Source of the DNA: JAGQYP01 sp041392305
Lineage (GTDB): Bacteria; Bacteroidota; Bacteroidia; Flavobacteriales_D; Crocinitomicaceae
Reading direction: 5' to 3'
NCBI GenBank assembly: GCA_041392305.1
Contig: JAWKMJ010000014.1
Span: 47,966-111,965, forward strand
DNA: 64,000 bases
The position numbers and the translations under genes were made by a program. Under the pieces are notes generated by a model, which made no database searches, was not told the DNA's origin, and saw only the letters and a program-made list of their open reading frames with translations. Below are positions 15,978 to 25,240 of this stretch, piece by piece. Within the stretch, counting starts at the first letter, position 1, and every line of letters begins with the position of its first letter.

Positions 15978-18638
15978 ATGAAAAAATATCTTGTAGTTCT
16001 TGGGGTTTTATCACTTGTAGCATGTGGAACAAAGAAAAATTCAACTTCCACTCAGGTTGCCAATCCTGAAATTCCTGTGCCGGATGGTCAGGATAAGAAG
16101 GAGGTCGTGCGCCCGCTATATAATCCCTCGGAAACTCGTGAAAATGATCTCATTCATACTAAATTGGAAGTTAGTTTTGATTGGGAGAAACAACGGTTAG
16201 ATGGAAAAGCGACTCTTGATGTTAAGCCTTATTTCTATCCACAGAAAAAACTGATTCTTGACGCCAAAGGAATGGACATTCATTTAGTTAAACTTACCAA
16301 TAAAGATGGGAAGGAGTTAAGTCATCAATATGATGGTTTCCTATTGACCGTTGATCTCGACAAAGAGTATTTAAGAACTGACACTTTCCAGGTTTATATT
16401 GAGTATACCGCTAAACCAGAAGAATGGACCGCAGGTGGATCACAAGCAATTATGAGTGACAAAGGCCTCTATTTCATTAATCCAAAAGGTGAAGACCCAA
16501 ATAAAGTGAAACAGATATGGACACAAGGTGAAACGGAGGCCAGTTCTGTCTGGTTTCCTACTATTGATGCCCCTAATGAGAAAATGACTCAGGAAATCCA
16601 AATGACCGTAAAAGATGAATACAAAACACTTTCCAACGGGAAAATGATCTTTTCTTCTGAGAATGGAGACGGTACAAGAACGGATGTGTGGAAGCAAGAA
16701 ATTCCCCATGCACCTTATCTAACCATGATGTTTGTGGGCGACTTTGCTGTGGTAAAGGATTCTCTAGTTAAATCTGACGGAAGCATCTTGGAAGTAGATT
16801 ATTATGTTGAAAAAGACTGGGAGAAATATGCGAAAGACATTTTTGGAGCCACCCCAGAGATGATTAAATTTTTTGGAGAGCGTTTGGGGTATGAGTATCC
16901 TTGGGACAAATATTCCCAAGTAGTTGTTAGGGATTATGTGTCGGGAGCTATGGAAAACACCTCTGCCGTGATCCATGGAGACTTTCTATATCAAACTAGA
17001 AGGGACTTAATAGATTCTGACAATGAATCGATTATTGCACATGAGTTATTTCACCACTGGTTTGGAGATTTAGTAACCTGTGAGTCTTGGGCCAATTTGC
17101 CTTTGAATGAATCTTTTGCTAATTATTCTCAATTTTTGTGGGATGAATACAAATACGGTGAAAATCATGCAGATTATTATGCAGAGGTAGAAGAGGAAGG
17201 GTATTTTCAATCTGCGGAATATTCAGGATTTCATGATATGATTTGGTTTGCCTACAAAGACAAAGAACAGATGTTTGACGGGCACTCGTACAATAAAGGA
17301 GGTAGAATATTACACATGCTCAGAAATTATGTTGGCGATGACGCTTTTTTTGAATCCCTTAAATTGTATTTGCAGCGCAATGAATTTAAACCGGCAGAGA
17401 TTCATCAATTAAGACTAGCCTTTGAGGAGGTAACCGGGGAAGATTTAAATTGGTTTTTCAATCAGTGGTTTTTTGGAAAGGGACATCCTGAATTAGATGT
17501 GACTTACTCTATTGACTCAACGGAAAATGCTCTTTTGGTTAAGATCGAACAAAAACAAAATTTTGATGAGGTTCCACTTTACAAATTGCCTTTTAAAATA
17601 AAAGTATTCAGTGGAGATCAAGAAACTACATTTGATGTAATTGTAGAAGAACAATTTACAGTATTTGAATTTCCTCTAGCAGGAGAATTAAAGAATGTTC
17701 TATTTGATAGTGAGAAAGTACTTTTGGCAAAGATTAAAGAAGAAAAACCAGCTCCTTTTTATTACCATCAATATTATCATTCTGACGAGTACAAAGCAAG
17801 AAAAGAGGCCATTCAGGAGGCGTCAAAGTCAAAATCAGCAGAAGCAACCAAACTCATTTTTGATGCATTTGATGATAAATTCTGGGCTTTGAGATCACTC
17901 GCTATTGTGAAGTCTAGACGAGCGCAAACAGAGGATTCGGAAAAGATGTACAATGCACTGATGAAGCGTGTAAGAGAGGATGAAAATTCCCTGGTGAGAA
18001 CACAAGCACTCTCTAAACTGATCAAATATTATCAAGACAGAAAAGAAGTGGTTGCATTGATAAAAGAAATCATGGAAACGGAACAGTCTTATTCCGTTCT
18101 TGGCAAAGCTCTAAACGGACTTTTTGAAATTGATCCTAAGGAAGGTATGGAGATGGCTAAAAAGATGGAAAACGAGGAGAGCCAGGATTTGATTTTATCT
18201 ATTTCATCAATTTATGCCGAACATGGAAAGGCAGAGCAGTATGCGTTTTATGAAAGAGCTTGGAATGAAATAGGAGGATTTAAGAAGATCGGATTGGCAA
18301 GTAATTTCACTTCCTATGTTGTAAATCAAAACAATGATATCGTTGAAAAATCACTCGCTATTTATGAAAATATGGCCCAATCTGGAAACATGTACATGCA
18401 AGTTTTCCTGCCTAATTTATTGGGCCAGGTTACCAACAAATTGGATAATGAGGCAACAAGTATCAATGCAGAGATTGAACAATTGAGAAAAGACGGAAAA
18501 GGAGAACAGGCGACTCAAAAAGAAAACGATATTCTTAAAATTGATACCATCAAAAAACGAATTGATGAAATTCTTGGAAGCTTGGACAAGAAAGACAATA
18601 TGAAAGTGATTATTCGAAATGCTGGAGAAGACGAATGA
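15978..18638 (+). CDS. M1 family metallo-aminopeptidase (lipoprotein)
   Basis: The product has 886 residues with a lipoprotein signal and lipobox LVAC, so it is membrane-anchored. The M1 exopeptidase motif is present as GAMEN, and the zinc site is HELFH at residues 355-359 with the third ligand Glu378 in LNESFANY. The catalytic Tyr region is HSYNKGGRILHML. The C-terminal 300 residues are helical HEAT-like repeats, as in full-length family members. It removes N-terminal residues from peptides, probably in the periplasm or at the surface. ATG 15978 is chosen because an upstream TTG at 15945 would bury the signal peptide. Confidence 0.93.
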   Translation: MKKYLVVLGVLSLVACGTKKNSTSTQVANPEIPVPDGQDKKEVVRPLYNPSETRENDLIHTKLEVSFDWEKQRLDGKATLDVKPYFYPQKKLILDAKGMDIHLVKLTNKDGKELSHQYDGFLLTVDLDKEYLRTDTFQVYIEYTAKPEEWTAGGSQAIMSDKGLYFINPKGEDPNKVKQIWTQGETEASSVWFPTIDAPNEKMTQEIQMTVKDEYKTLSNGKMIFSSENGDGTRTDVWKQEIPHAPYLTMMFVGDFAVVKDSLVKSDGSILEVDYYVEKDWEKYAKDIFGATPEMIKFFGERLGYEYPWDKYSQVVVRDYVSGAMENTSAVIHGDFLYQTRRDLIDSDNESIIAHELFHHWFGDLVTCESWANLPLNESFANYSQFLWDEYKYGENHADYYAEVEEEGYFQSAEYSGFHDMIWFAYKDKEQMFDGHSYNKGGRILHMLRNYVGDDAFFESLKLYLQRNEFKPAEIHQLRLAFEEVTGEDLNWFFNQWFFGKGHPELDVTYSIDSTENALLVKIEQKQNFDEVPLYKLPFKIKVFSGDQETTFDVIVEEQFTVFEFPLAGELKNVLFDSEKVLLAKIKEEKPAPFYYHQYYHSDEYKARKEAIQEASKSKSAEATKLIFDAFDDKFWALRSLAIVKSRRAQTEDSEKMYNALMKRVREDENSLVRTQALSKLIKYYQDRKEVVALIKEIMETEQSYSVLGKALNGLFEIDPKEGMEMAKKMENEESQDLILSISSIYAEHGKAEQYAFYERAWNEIGGFKKIGLASNFTSYVVNQNNDIVEKSLAIYENMAQSGNMYMQVFLPNLLGQVTNKLDNEATSINAEIEQLRKDGKGEQATQKENDILKIDTIKKRIDEILGSLDKKDNMKVIIRNAGEDE

Positions 18639-18677
18639 TTTGAAGTAAGAGATACGATTTTGAAGCACGAATTGGGA

Positions 18678-19649
18678 CTACAATAATCCCAACTTGGTTC
18701 TCACTCTTCCAAGTACTTCATCAGCAGTAACTTTTGCTTTTGCGGCTCCTTCTGCCAGCACTTTGTCGAGTTCGTGGGGATTTTCCATGTAGAAATTGAA
18801 TTTTTCTCTTGGTTCAGCAAATTTGTCCAGGATCAAATCTAGAATCGCCTTTTTGGTGTGCCCATAACCCCAACCTCCATTTTCATAATTGGAGCGCATT
18901 TCAGCGGTTTGTTCAGGGGAAGCTAAGAGTTTGTAGATAGCAAAAGCGTGGCAGATGTCTGGATCTTTTGGCTCTTCTAATGGTGTAGAATCAGTTACAA
19001 TTCCATTGATTTGTTTTTTAAGCTCTTTTTCAGGTAAAAAGACATTGATGATGTTACCTCTTGATTTACTCATTTTATGCCCATCTGTACCCGGAATCAA
19101 CATGGTGTCTTCTTGAATTTTATCTTGAGGAATCACAAAGGTTTCTCCCATTTGATTGTGAAATCGATTGGCAACATCCCGTGTGATTTCAAGGTGTTGC
19201 AATTGATCTTTTCCGACCGGAACAAATTCAGCATCATAAAGCAAGATATCGGCCGCCATGAGCATTGGATAAGTAAACAATCCTGCATTGACATCTGATA
19301 ATCGATCCGCCTTGTCTTTGAAGGAATGAGCCAGGGTTAATCTTTGGTAAGGAAAAAAGCAATTCAAGTACCAGGTTAATTCAGCTGTTTCGGGGCGGTC
19401 AGACTGGCGATAGAAAACCGTTTTATCCGTATCCAATCCGAAAGCTAACCAAGTAGCTGCTGTGGCGTAGGTATTATGTTTCAGTAATTCAGCATCTTTT
19501 ATTTGAGTAAGTGAGTGAAGATCAGCGATGAAAAGATAAGATTCATTTTTAGGATTTTTCGCCATTTCAATTGCTGGAATAATTGCACCCAAAATATTTC
19601 CTAAATGTGGAATGCCTGTTGACTGAATACCGGTTAAAATTCTTGCCAT
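18678..19649 (-). CDS. trpS: Tryptophan--tRNA ligase
   Basis: This 323-residue class I aminoacyl-tRNA synthetase charges tRNA-Trp. The ATP-binding HIGH-like motif is TGIPHLGN near residue 11, and the KMSKS motif is GHKMSKSRGN. AQ-type TrpS features such as LTYPMLMAADILLYDAEFVPVGKDQLQHLE are intact. It is convergent with the aminopeptidase gene; a weak hairpin (TTGGGA / TCCCAA) at 18672-18692 overlaps its end but lacks a T-run. A TATTTTTG -7 box lies upstream. Confidence 0.96.
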   Translation of the reverse strand: MARILTGIQSTGIPHLGNILGAIIPAIEMAKNPKNESYLFIADLHSLTQIKDAELLKHNTYATAATWLAFGLDTDKTVFYRQSDRPETAELTWYLNCFFPYQRLTLAHSFKDKADRLSDVNAGLFTYPMLMAADILLYDAEFVPVGKDQLQHLEITRDVANRFHNQMGETFVIPQDKIQEDTMLIPGTDGHKMSKSRGNIINVFLPEKELKKQINGIVTDSTPLEEPKDPDICHAFAIYKLLASPEQTAEMRSNYENGGWGYGHTKKAILDLILDKFAEPREKFNFYMENPHELDKVLAEGAAKAKVTADEVLGRVRTKLGLL

Positions 19650-19666
19650 TTTTGTTTTGTTTTTGC

Positions 19667-19674
19667 CAAAAATA
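19667..19674 (-). promoter_or_regulatory. -7 element for trpS (TATTTTTG)
   Basis: A minus-strand TAnnTTTG match lies 17 bases before the trpS ATG. Confidence 0.45.
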
Positions 19675-19688
19675 TAAAATGATGCTTA

Positions 19689-19696
19689 TAATTTTG
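19689..19696 (+). promoter_or_regulatory. -7 element for the PlsC acyltransferase (TAATTTTG)
   Basis: A plus-strand TAnnTTTG match lies 29 bases before GTG 19726. A TTTG at 19662-19665 is 23 bases upstream, slightly long for a -33 box. Confidence 0.5.
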
Positions 19697-19725
19697 TAGA
19701 TTGGATTGCATAATGTCAGAATAAG

Positions 19726-20508
19726 GTGAATAAACTAAAGCAGAGTGTGTATTTAGCGTATAAAATCTACTTCGCAAGTACTTTTTTTCTTGTGCTGCTT
19801 ATACATTACCCACTTCTTTATTATTATTTGAATTACGAAAAGAATCACAAAAAGGGGCAGAAGTTTTTTGTGTATTTGTCTGATTTGGTCCTTATCCTAA
19901 CATTTATTTGGCCCAGAAAATCGGGATATTTAGAGAATGTAAGACCTGAAAAACCTTTAATAGTTTGTGCGAATCATTCTTCTTATTTAGATATTCCCAT
20001 GATTCACAGTGTTTTTCGAGAGCAATCATTTCTGATTTTGGGGAAAGCGGAACTCACAAAATGGCCACTATTAAGGATGTTTTTTAAAACCATGCATATT
20101 CCGGTAAATCGTGAAAGTAGTAGAGAAAGCGTAAGGTCTTTGGTTCGCGCCCGAGAAGCTTTTCAAGATGGATGGAATATTGTAATTTTTCCTGAAGGGA
20201 CAATCCCCACCCATGTCCCAAAAATGAAGGCATTTAAAAATGGTGCATTTGAAATGGCGATCAGAGAAGGAGCAGACATATTACCCATCACTTTTTTAGA
20301 TAATTGGCACAGACTAACTGAACCAGACAATAATAAGACACAAAGTTTGCCGGGGATTGCGCGTGTAGTCGTTCACGATATTATTCACATAGATGACTAT
20401 TCGAAAGAAGATGTTGTCAAGTTAAAAAACAAAGTCTTTGAGACAATTGAAAAGCCCATGATTGAATATGGGGTTGTGAGCAAGAGGACTGAGCAAGAGC
20501 AAAAGTAG
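19726..20508 (+). CDS. 1-acyl-sn-glycerol-3-phosphate acyltransferase (PlsC family)
   Basis: The product has 260 residues with an N-terminal membrane segment (FFLVLLIHYPLLYYYL). The acyltransferase motifs are present in order: NHSSYLD (NHx4D), PVNRESS, and FPEGTIPTH. It would transfer an acyl chain to lysophosphatidic acid at the inner membrane in phospholipid synthesis. The start is GTG 19726; no ATG lies near. The last residues (VSKRTEQEQK) are encoded by the beginning of a 31-bp tandem repeat, so the natural C-terminus may have been altered. Confidence 0.88.
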   Translation: MNKLKQSVYLAYKIYFASTFFLVLLIHYPLLYYYLNYEKNHKKGQKFFVYLSDLVLILTFIWPRKSGYLENVRPEKPLIVCANHSSYLDIPMIHSVFREQSFLILGKAELTKWPLLRMFFKTMHIPVNRESSRESVRSLVRAREAFQDGWNIVIFPEGTIPTHVPKMKAFKNGAFEMAIREGADILPITFLDNWHRLTEPDNNKTQSLPGIARVVVHDIIHIDDYSKEDVVKLKNKVFETIEKPMIEYGVVSKRTEQEQK

Positions 20509-20597
20509 TGAGCAAGAGCAAGAGCAAGAGTAAGAGTAGTGAGCAAGAGCAAGAGCAAGAGTAAGAGTAGTGAGCAAGAGCAAGAGGATTGAGTGGA
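20476..20597 (+). repeat. 31-bp tandem repeat built from GAGCAA hexamers
   Basis: Two full 31-base units begin at 20505 and 20536 (each starts GTAGTG and contains AGCAAG three times), with partial copies on both sides. The repeat covers the stop codon of the acyltransferase gene. A unit length of 31 is not a multiple of three, so copy changes upstream of the stop would shift the frame. Confidence 0.85.
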
Positions 20598-20628
20598 AGT
20601 TTTCTAAATGCTATTGTTCCATAAAATA

Positions 20629-21456
20629 CTATTCTGTCAAAACCCCCATTTTTCCTGAGTGGGCATCATTTAAAGCTTGAACGATTTCAGATTGCGTATT
20701 CATGACAAATGGACCGTAGGCTCTGATGGGTTCTTGAATTTTATCTCCTCCTAAAATCAGCAATCTAGAGGGTTCATGAATTTGGATTTTTAGGCTATCC
20801 TGATTATCTATTTTGATCAATTCGCATTTATCGACTTTAGTATTCTCCATTGTAATATTCCCGGAAAGAACATAGACAATTTTGGTGTTTCCAGAAAAGT
20901 GAAGTTCCAGCGTATCATTTCCTTGTGATTTTACCATTGCTGAAGTGACATTGGAATGATTTTGAACAGGACCGTTGATTTGATTCATTGATCCACTTAC
21001 TACATAGATTTCTGTTTTAGTCGTATCTGCCCTTCCCATTTCATCGGCATCCACACCCATGTAAGAGGGATCCGACATCTTGAATTCACTTTTTAGATTT
21101 ACCCATAGTTGAATCATCTCGAAATCACCTCCATTTTCAAGAAAAGCCGGACTCATCCCTTCACTGTGCATCAGACCACTTCCCGCGTTGATCCATTGGA
21201 CTCCATTTGTTTTAACCAGACTATCATTTCCAAGCGAATCTTTGTGATGGACTTCACCATCAAAGACAAAAGTGATGGGTTGAAACCCTCTGTGTGGGTG
21301 TGGTCCGACATAAAACCCTTTCCCAGGTTCAATTTTTTTTAATTCTGCGTGATGCAGCAATAAGAAAGGATCCCCTTCGGAAAGTTCACGTTGAGGAATC
21401 GGTTGTTTCACGTAGGAATTTCCAACAGGAACATCTATGGATTGAAATATCTGCAT
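20629..21456 (-). CDS. Pirin family protein
   Basis: The product has 275 residues and is a bicupin. The metal-binding motif GPHPHRGFQPITFVFDGEV (two His), a later His in LMHSEG and a Glu in that motif make up the usual metal site of pirins in the first cupin. The second cupin is intact (SGNTKIVYVLSGNI). Bacterial pirins include quercetinases and stress-linked proteins; the role here is not clear. It follows the marR gene by 38 bases on the same strand and is its likely regulatory target. Confidence 0.92.
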   Translation of the reverse strand: MQIFQSIDVPVGNSYVKQPIPQRELSEGDPFLLLHHAELKKIEPGKGFYVGPHPHRGFQPITFVFDGEVHHKDSLGNDSLVKTNGVQWINAGSGLMHSEGMSPAFLENGGDFEMIQLWVNLKSEFKMSDPSYMGVDADEMGRADTTKTEIYVVSGSMNQINGPVQNHSNVTSAMVKSQGNDTLELHFSGNTKIVYVLSGNITMENTKVDKCELIKIDNQDSLKIQIHEPSRLLILGGDKIQEPIRAYGPFVMNTQSEIVQALNDAHSGKMGVLTE

Positions 21457-21494
21457 GTTTGTTTAAACAAATAAATGAATAAAAAAGGGGATTT

Positions 21495-21947
21495 TTACCC
21501 CCTCCATTTATCTAAAATTCGATTGAGTTCTTTGGCTTCAGCTTCGGAAATAGATTCAAATTTCTTTTCAATTTTTTGCATGTCAGCATCAATGATTTCA
21601 AGTAATTTTAAACCGGCTTCTGTGATTTTAATATTCACCTGTCGTCTGTCTTGGTCACAATTTTCCCGATCTACTAATTTCTTGGCTAAAAGACGATCAA
21701 TTAATCGTGTCAAATCTGGGTTTTTATCCAGCATAACTGCTTTGACGTCACCTACTCTTTTGAAATCAGGATAAGAACCCCTCAGTATTCTGAGAACATT
21801 GTACTGTTGATTTGTAAGCTTGTGTACCTTGATCGCTTTAGATACTCGGTTATTGAAATGATGAAAAGTATACATGAGGTTGACATGAGCCTTAACAAAT
21901 TCATTTTTAAAGCTTTTTTGCTTGATTTCTTCTTCTATTTTACCCAT
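21495..21947 (-). CDS. MarR family transcriptional regulator
   Basis: The product has 150 residues with a winged helix-turn-helix of the MarR type: LTNQQYNVLRILRGSYPD, then PDLTRLIDRLLAKKLVDR and the wing DRRQVNIKITEAGLKLLE. It is probably a dimeric repressor. ATG 21947 is used; GTG 21950 just before is possible. Its promoter carries a 6+6 inverted repeat overlapping the -7 box, as expected for autoregulation. The pirin gene lies directly downstream in the same direction. Confidence 0.92.
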   Translation of the reverse strand: MGKIEEEIKQKSFKNEFVKAHVNLMYTFHHFNNRVSKAIKVHKLTNQQYNVLRILRGSYPDFKRVGDVKAVMLDKNPDLTRLIDRLLAKKLVDRENCDQDRRQVNIKITEAGLKLLEIIDADMQKIEKKFESISEAEAKELNRILDKWRG

Positions 21948-21954
21948 CACAATA

Positions 21955-21972
21955 TTTGTTACAACAAAGATA
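21955..21972 (-). promoter_or_regulatory. marR promoter with overlapping operator-like inverted repeat
   Basis: A perfect minus-strand -7 box TATCTTTG (21972-21965) overlaps a perfect inverted repeat TTTGTT-AC-AACAAA (21955-21968). A protein bound there would cover the -7 element and the predicted transcription start about eight bases before the GTG/ATG. Confidence 0.5.
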
Positions 21973-22221
21973 CAAAGGTTTTTACAAATTAGAAACCAAA
22001 AAGAGGAATAGAACTTAATTTTTTCAAACCATCCTGCAAATTAATAGCTTCAATGCCTTTTTAATGAACAGCTTTTCTCGGTTCAGTTGTTCCTATAATA
22101 ATCGGAAGACTCTATAGTTGGAAAGATAGTTGATCCAAAAACCAAAGAAAACGAAAAAGCGAAGAAATTTTCATTTTGGACTGATGAATCTTTACCGAGA
22201 AGTAACCAAATAGAAGACCGA
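21973..22221. other. Intergenic region without a supported gene
   Basis: About 250 bases. On the minus strand a short stretch ending near 21988 reads like the C-terminus of a protein (EAINLQDGLKKL), but it has a stop just before it. It may be a gene remnant; no function can be given. Confidence 0.35.
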
Positions 22222-22743
22222 TTAATTGCAATTTTTCGCAGCTTCTGCTGCTTCTTGAGACCCTAATTTGGCGGCTTTTTTAAAATCTTTACAAGCTTCC
22301 TTTTCGTTTTTTAATTGAATATATATGATTCCTCTTTGGTAATACAAATCACCGTCGGTACGATCTCCGAATTCTATTTGTTTTTGGATGTGTTCCAATG
22401 CGGTATCATAATTTTCCAAAACATAGTAGACAATAGAAAAGTTAAAGTTAAGATTTGAATATTTATCATCGATTTTTTCTACAATCTTTAAGGCCTCTAA
22501 GGCCTTATTGCAGTCCACGTTGTCCTTGGTCAGCCAAGATTTTTGACATAAAGCAACCCCAACACCATACTTGGCTTCAATTCTTTTAGGGTTTAATTTT
22601 TCTGCTGTTTCAAATTTAGACAGGGCGATATCAAACTTTTTTTGATTCAAAAAGGCTCTTCCTTCTTTAATTAAATCATCATAGTTTTGACCAATACTAA
22701 GAACTGATGTTAGAAGAATTGCGAAGGATAGAAGTATTCTCAT
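22222..22743 (-). CDS. TPR repeat protein, secreted
   Basis: The product has 173 residues with a signal peptide (MRILLSFAILLTSVLSIGQ) and then at least three TPR units, for example GRAFLNQKKFDIALSKFETA and LENYDTALEHIQKQIEFG, and DLYYQRGIIYIQLKNEKEACKDFKKAAKLG. Such proteins are usually periplasmic scaffolds. ATG 22743 is chosen because it starts the signal peptide directly; a longer in-frame ATG at 22794 would add a hydrophobic extension. It is downstream of the phosphatase/LuxR gene by 70 bases on the same strand. Confidence 0.8.
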   Translation of the reverse strand: MRILLSFAILLTSVLSIGQNYDDLIKEGRAFLNQKKFDIALSKFETAEKLNPKRIEAKYGVGVALCQKSWLTKDNVDCNKALEALKIVEKIDDKYSNLNFNFSIVYYVLENYDTALEHIQKQIEFGDRTDGDLYYQRGIIYIQLKNEKEACKDFKKAAKLGSQEAAEAAKNCN

Positions 22744-22813
22744 TAAATGAATTTTTAGAACACTAAAGATGAAAAAATAATAGAAAAAAAACAATACTTA
22801 GAATAGTTGATTT

Positions 22814-25081
22814 CTATAAAATTTCATGCTCTTCACAAAACTTAATGAGTTCAGGAGCAGAGTGTAAATTAACTTTGGCTAATATTCTTTTTCTGTGAGT
22901 ATCCACAGTGGTTTTGGCAATATTGAGATCATCAGCAATCATTTTTGAGGAGAGTCCTTCTTTGATTTTTTGAATGATTTCGAGTTCTCTATTGGAAAAT
23001 ATTTTTCGCATGTGTCCGTTCACTCTAAGACCAATGATGCAGATATCATCGATTTGTTCCAGTTCTCCTTTCCAACGATTAAACTCCACATCTAGCATTT
23101 CTTTTTGGGTGTCCATTTCCTTGGACTCAATTTCCATTAAGAGCTTTTTGAAGTCGGCGTATTTGTATTTTTTGCCTTTTTCTCCACCAAACTGATCTGC
23201 ATAGCCATCAGAAAAGAGATAAATACAATCTCCAGGTTCGAGCTGGATCTCTGTTGTTTGGAATGGTTCCATGTGATCAAATGCGCCAACGGGTTGTTTA
23301 GAAGCTTTGTATTCGATCAGTTTTCGTTCTCCCATATCCAATGTTCTAAGTTCCTCGGATACAGGAGTGTCAATATCTGTAATTCTATAGAGGGGATTAT
23401 GCGCTCCAGCAAACCAAACTTTTCTATCCAAAAGATCTAAAGCACAAAGCGCGATATCCATCCCATCTTTTACGGTGTCTTCCGATTGTTCAAAAGTTGA
23501 TTTTACAAGCTCAACGACTTTATCCAAAAGCAAACCTGGATCATGAATCCCAAATTCTTTAGTAGCCCGATTCATGGCATTGGAACACACCACCGAAACC
23601 ATTGCTCCGGGTACCCCGTGCCCTGTACAATCGGCGGCAGCAAAAAGAATGATGGTTCTTCCCTCTCTTTTGGTTGTTTCCATCCAATAGAAATCACCAG
23701 CTACAATGTCTTTGGGCTTGTAGAAAATAAAGGAATCATTAAGCCATTCCTTCACTAATCTAGGAGGAGGCAGGATGGCATTTTGAAGTCTTTTTGCGTA
23801 GGAAATGGAATCGAGAATTTCTTGGTTTTTTTCTTCGACAATGTGTTTTTGAGTTTCGGCTATTTCTTTTTGTTCTTCAGCAACTTGCTTCTGTTCATGA
23901 GCAATATCTCTCTGTTTTTCAGCTTCAGCTTTTTGTTCTACGACCTCTTTGGTACGTTCTTTAACCGTATTTTCCAGCACTTTTTGTCTTTTACGCATTT
24001 GAGCAGTTCTAGCTTTATAGAAAACAAAGAAAATAAGTAATAATCCTGCCCCGGCGCTTCCTCTAAACCACCAAGTCGCATACCAAGGGGGGTAAATTGT
24101 AAAAGAATATTCGTGGATTTCTGATTCGATTCCATACCCATTTACGGACTTAAACCTGTAGGTATATTTTCCCGGAGCAAGATTGGATAATTGTACCGAA
24201 TCTATATCACTTCGGATCCATTTTTCCGAACCAGAAGGTCCTTCTAATTGGTATAAATAATAAACTGTTTCAGGCTCAAAATTCGTGATGGTTTCCATCC
24301 GGATGGTGAGGTTGTTTTGGTTGTAATCTAAGCTTAAGTTTCCTTCTAAGGTGGAGTCTGCGAACAAGAATTCTTTTTCGTTGTCGAAGATTTTGATTGA
24401 ACGGAATTTGGATTTGAGGGAGGTGAAGGGTGGGGTAAAGCTACTATCATAAACAAAAAGATCTCCATCAAAATGAATCCGATATTTTGCCCCAAGACGA
24501 TCTACATGAAAATCTTTTATATTCTTATTTGCATATTCGAACTTATGATCTAGTTTTTTTAAAATTAGTCTTTCGTTTTCCAAAGAAAAAAGGAAAAGGA
24601 AATCATCAGATATTAAAAAGCCAACCTTATCTTCTTGCACATAATCAAAGTGATTTACAAAGACTTCTTTTCCATCAAAATTTGCTGATAATTTCTTGAT
24701 TTCATTTGTATTTGAATTGTAATAGGTCAAAGTCTTATTAGAAGTAAACAGGAACTCATAACTTGACATTTTAGCCCATTTTGTACTATAATCTATATCA
24801 ATTGAATTATCCAGAATTTTAATCAATGAGTCTTTGAAAGTAAAAATGTTTTTTTTTCCGGCAAATAAAATTTTATCCCCGTTTTCAATGGAATAGATTA
24901 AATCTTCACTTGAATGAAACAAGTATGAGACCTTATCCTCTAGACTATAGTAGTCATACGTTTTATCTTCTTTCCTTACCCTAAAATAAGCCCTTGATGG
25001 GAAGTCCGTCGTTTTTTTAAGGAAGTAGCAAATTTCATTTAATGAATCTATTGCTGTTAGCTTATCATGTTTAATTTTCAA
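22814..25081 (-). CDS. C-terminal half: Y_Y_Y, TM, PP2C phosphatase, LuxR helix-turn-helix
   Basis: This part stays open up to the TAG at 25241; the first possible start codon is TTG 25081 (755 residues). Visible domains: Y_Y_Y (YYLYQLEGPSGSEKWI, LAPGKYTYRFKSVNGYG), a TM helix (GAGLLLIFFVFYKA), a Glu/Lys/Gln coiled coil, SpoIIE-type phosphatase with metal-binding Asp in ADCTGHGVPGA, SDGYADQFGG and DDICIIGL, then a GerE/LuxR domain (SNRELEIIQKIKEGLSSKMI). The phosphatase and DNA-binding domains face the cytoplasm. Whether it is translated without the N-terminal half is unknown. Confidence 0.65.
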   Translation of the reverse strand: MKIKHDKLTAIDSLNEICYFLKKTTDFPSRAYFRVRKEDKTYDYYSLEDKVSYLFHSSEDLIYSIENGDKILFAGKKNIFTFKDSLIKILDNSIDIDYSTKWAKMSSYEFLFTSNKTLTYYNSNTNEIKKLSANFDGKEVFVNHFDYVQEDKVGFLISDDFLFLFSLENERLILKKLDHKFEYANKNIKDFHVDRLGAKYRIHFDGDLFVYDSSFTPPFTSLKSKFRSIKIFDNEKEFLFADSTLEGNLSLDYNQNNLTIRMETITNFEPETVYYLYQLEGPSGSEKWIRSDIDSVQLSNLAPGKYTYRFKSVNGYGIESEIHEYSFTIYPPWYATWWFRGSAGAGLLLIFFVFYKARTAQMRKRQKVLENTVKERTKEVVEQKAEAEKQRDIAHEQKQVAEEQKEIAETQKHIVEEKNQEILDSISYAKRLQNAILPPPRLVKEWLNDSFIFYKPKDIVAGDFYWMETTKREGRTIILFAAADCTGHGVPGAMVSVVCSNAMNRATKEFGIHDPGLLLDKVVELVKSTFEQSEDTVKDGMDIALCALDLLDRKVWFAGAHNPLYRITDIDTPVSEELRTLDMGERKLIEYKASKQPVGAFDHMEPFQTTEIQLEPGDCIYLFSDGYADQFGGEKGKKYKYADFKKLLMEIESKEMDTQKEMLDVEFNRWKGELEQIDDICIIGLRVNGHMRKIFSNRELEIIQKIKEGLSSKMIADDLNIAKTTVDTHRKRILAKVNLHSAPELIKFCEEHEIL

Positions 25082-25240
25082 GAATGTCGTTTTATCTGTT
25101 ACATCGGTGACTAAACTTGACTTACTAATGTGATCTCCATAAAATTGATACCAGTTTTTCGTGGAATCAAGAAGTTTAAGAGAATAATCCTTTAAAGAGA
25201 ATAGTTTTAGAACGTTTCCGTATGTTTTATATTCATTATC

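Noticed and set aside
18672..18692. Hairpin TTGGGA / TCCCAA as a terminator
   Set aside because: No T-run follows on either strand and it overlaps the trpS stop codon; too weak to list.
21973..22221. Possible small protein on the minus strand (EAINLQDGLKKL)
   Set aside because: Stops interrupt the frame on both sides within about 25 codons; no start or family match.
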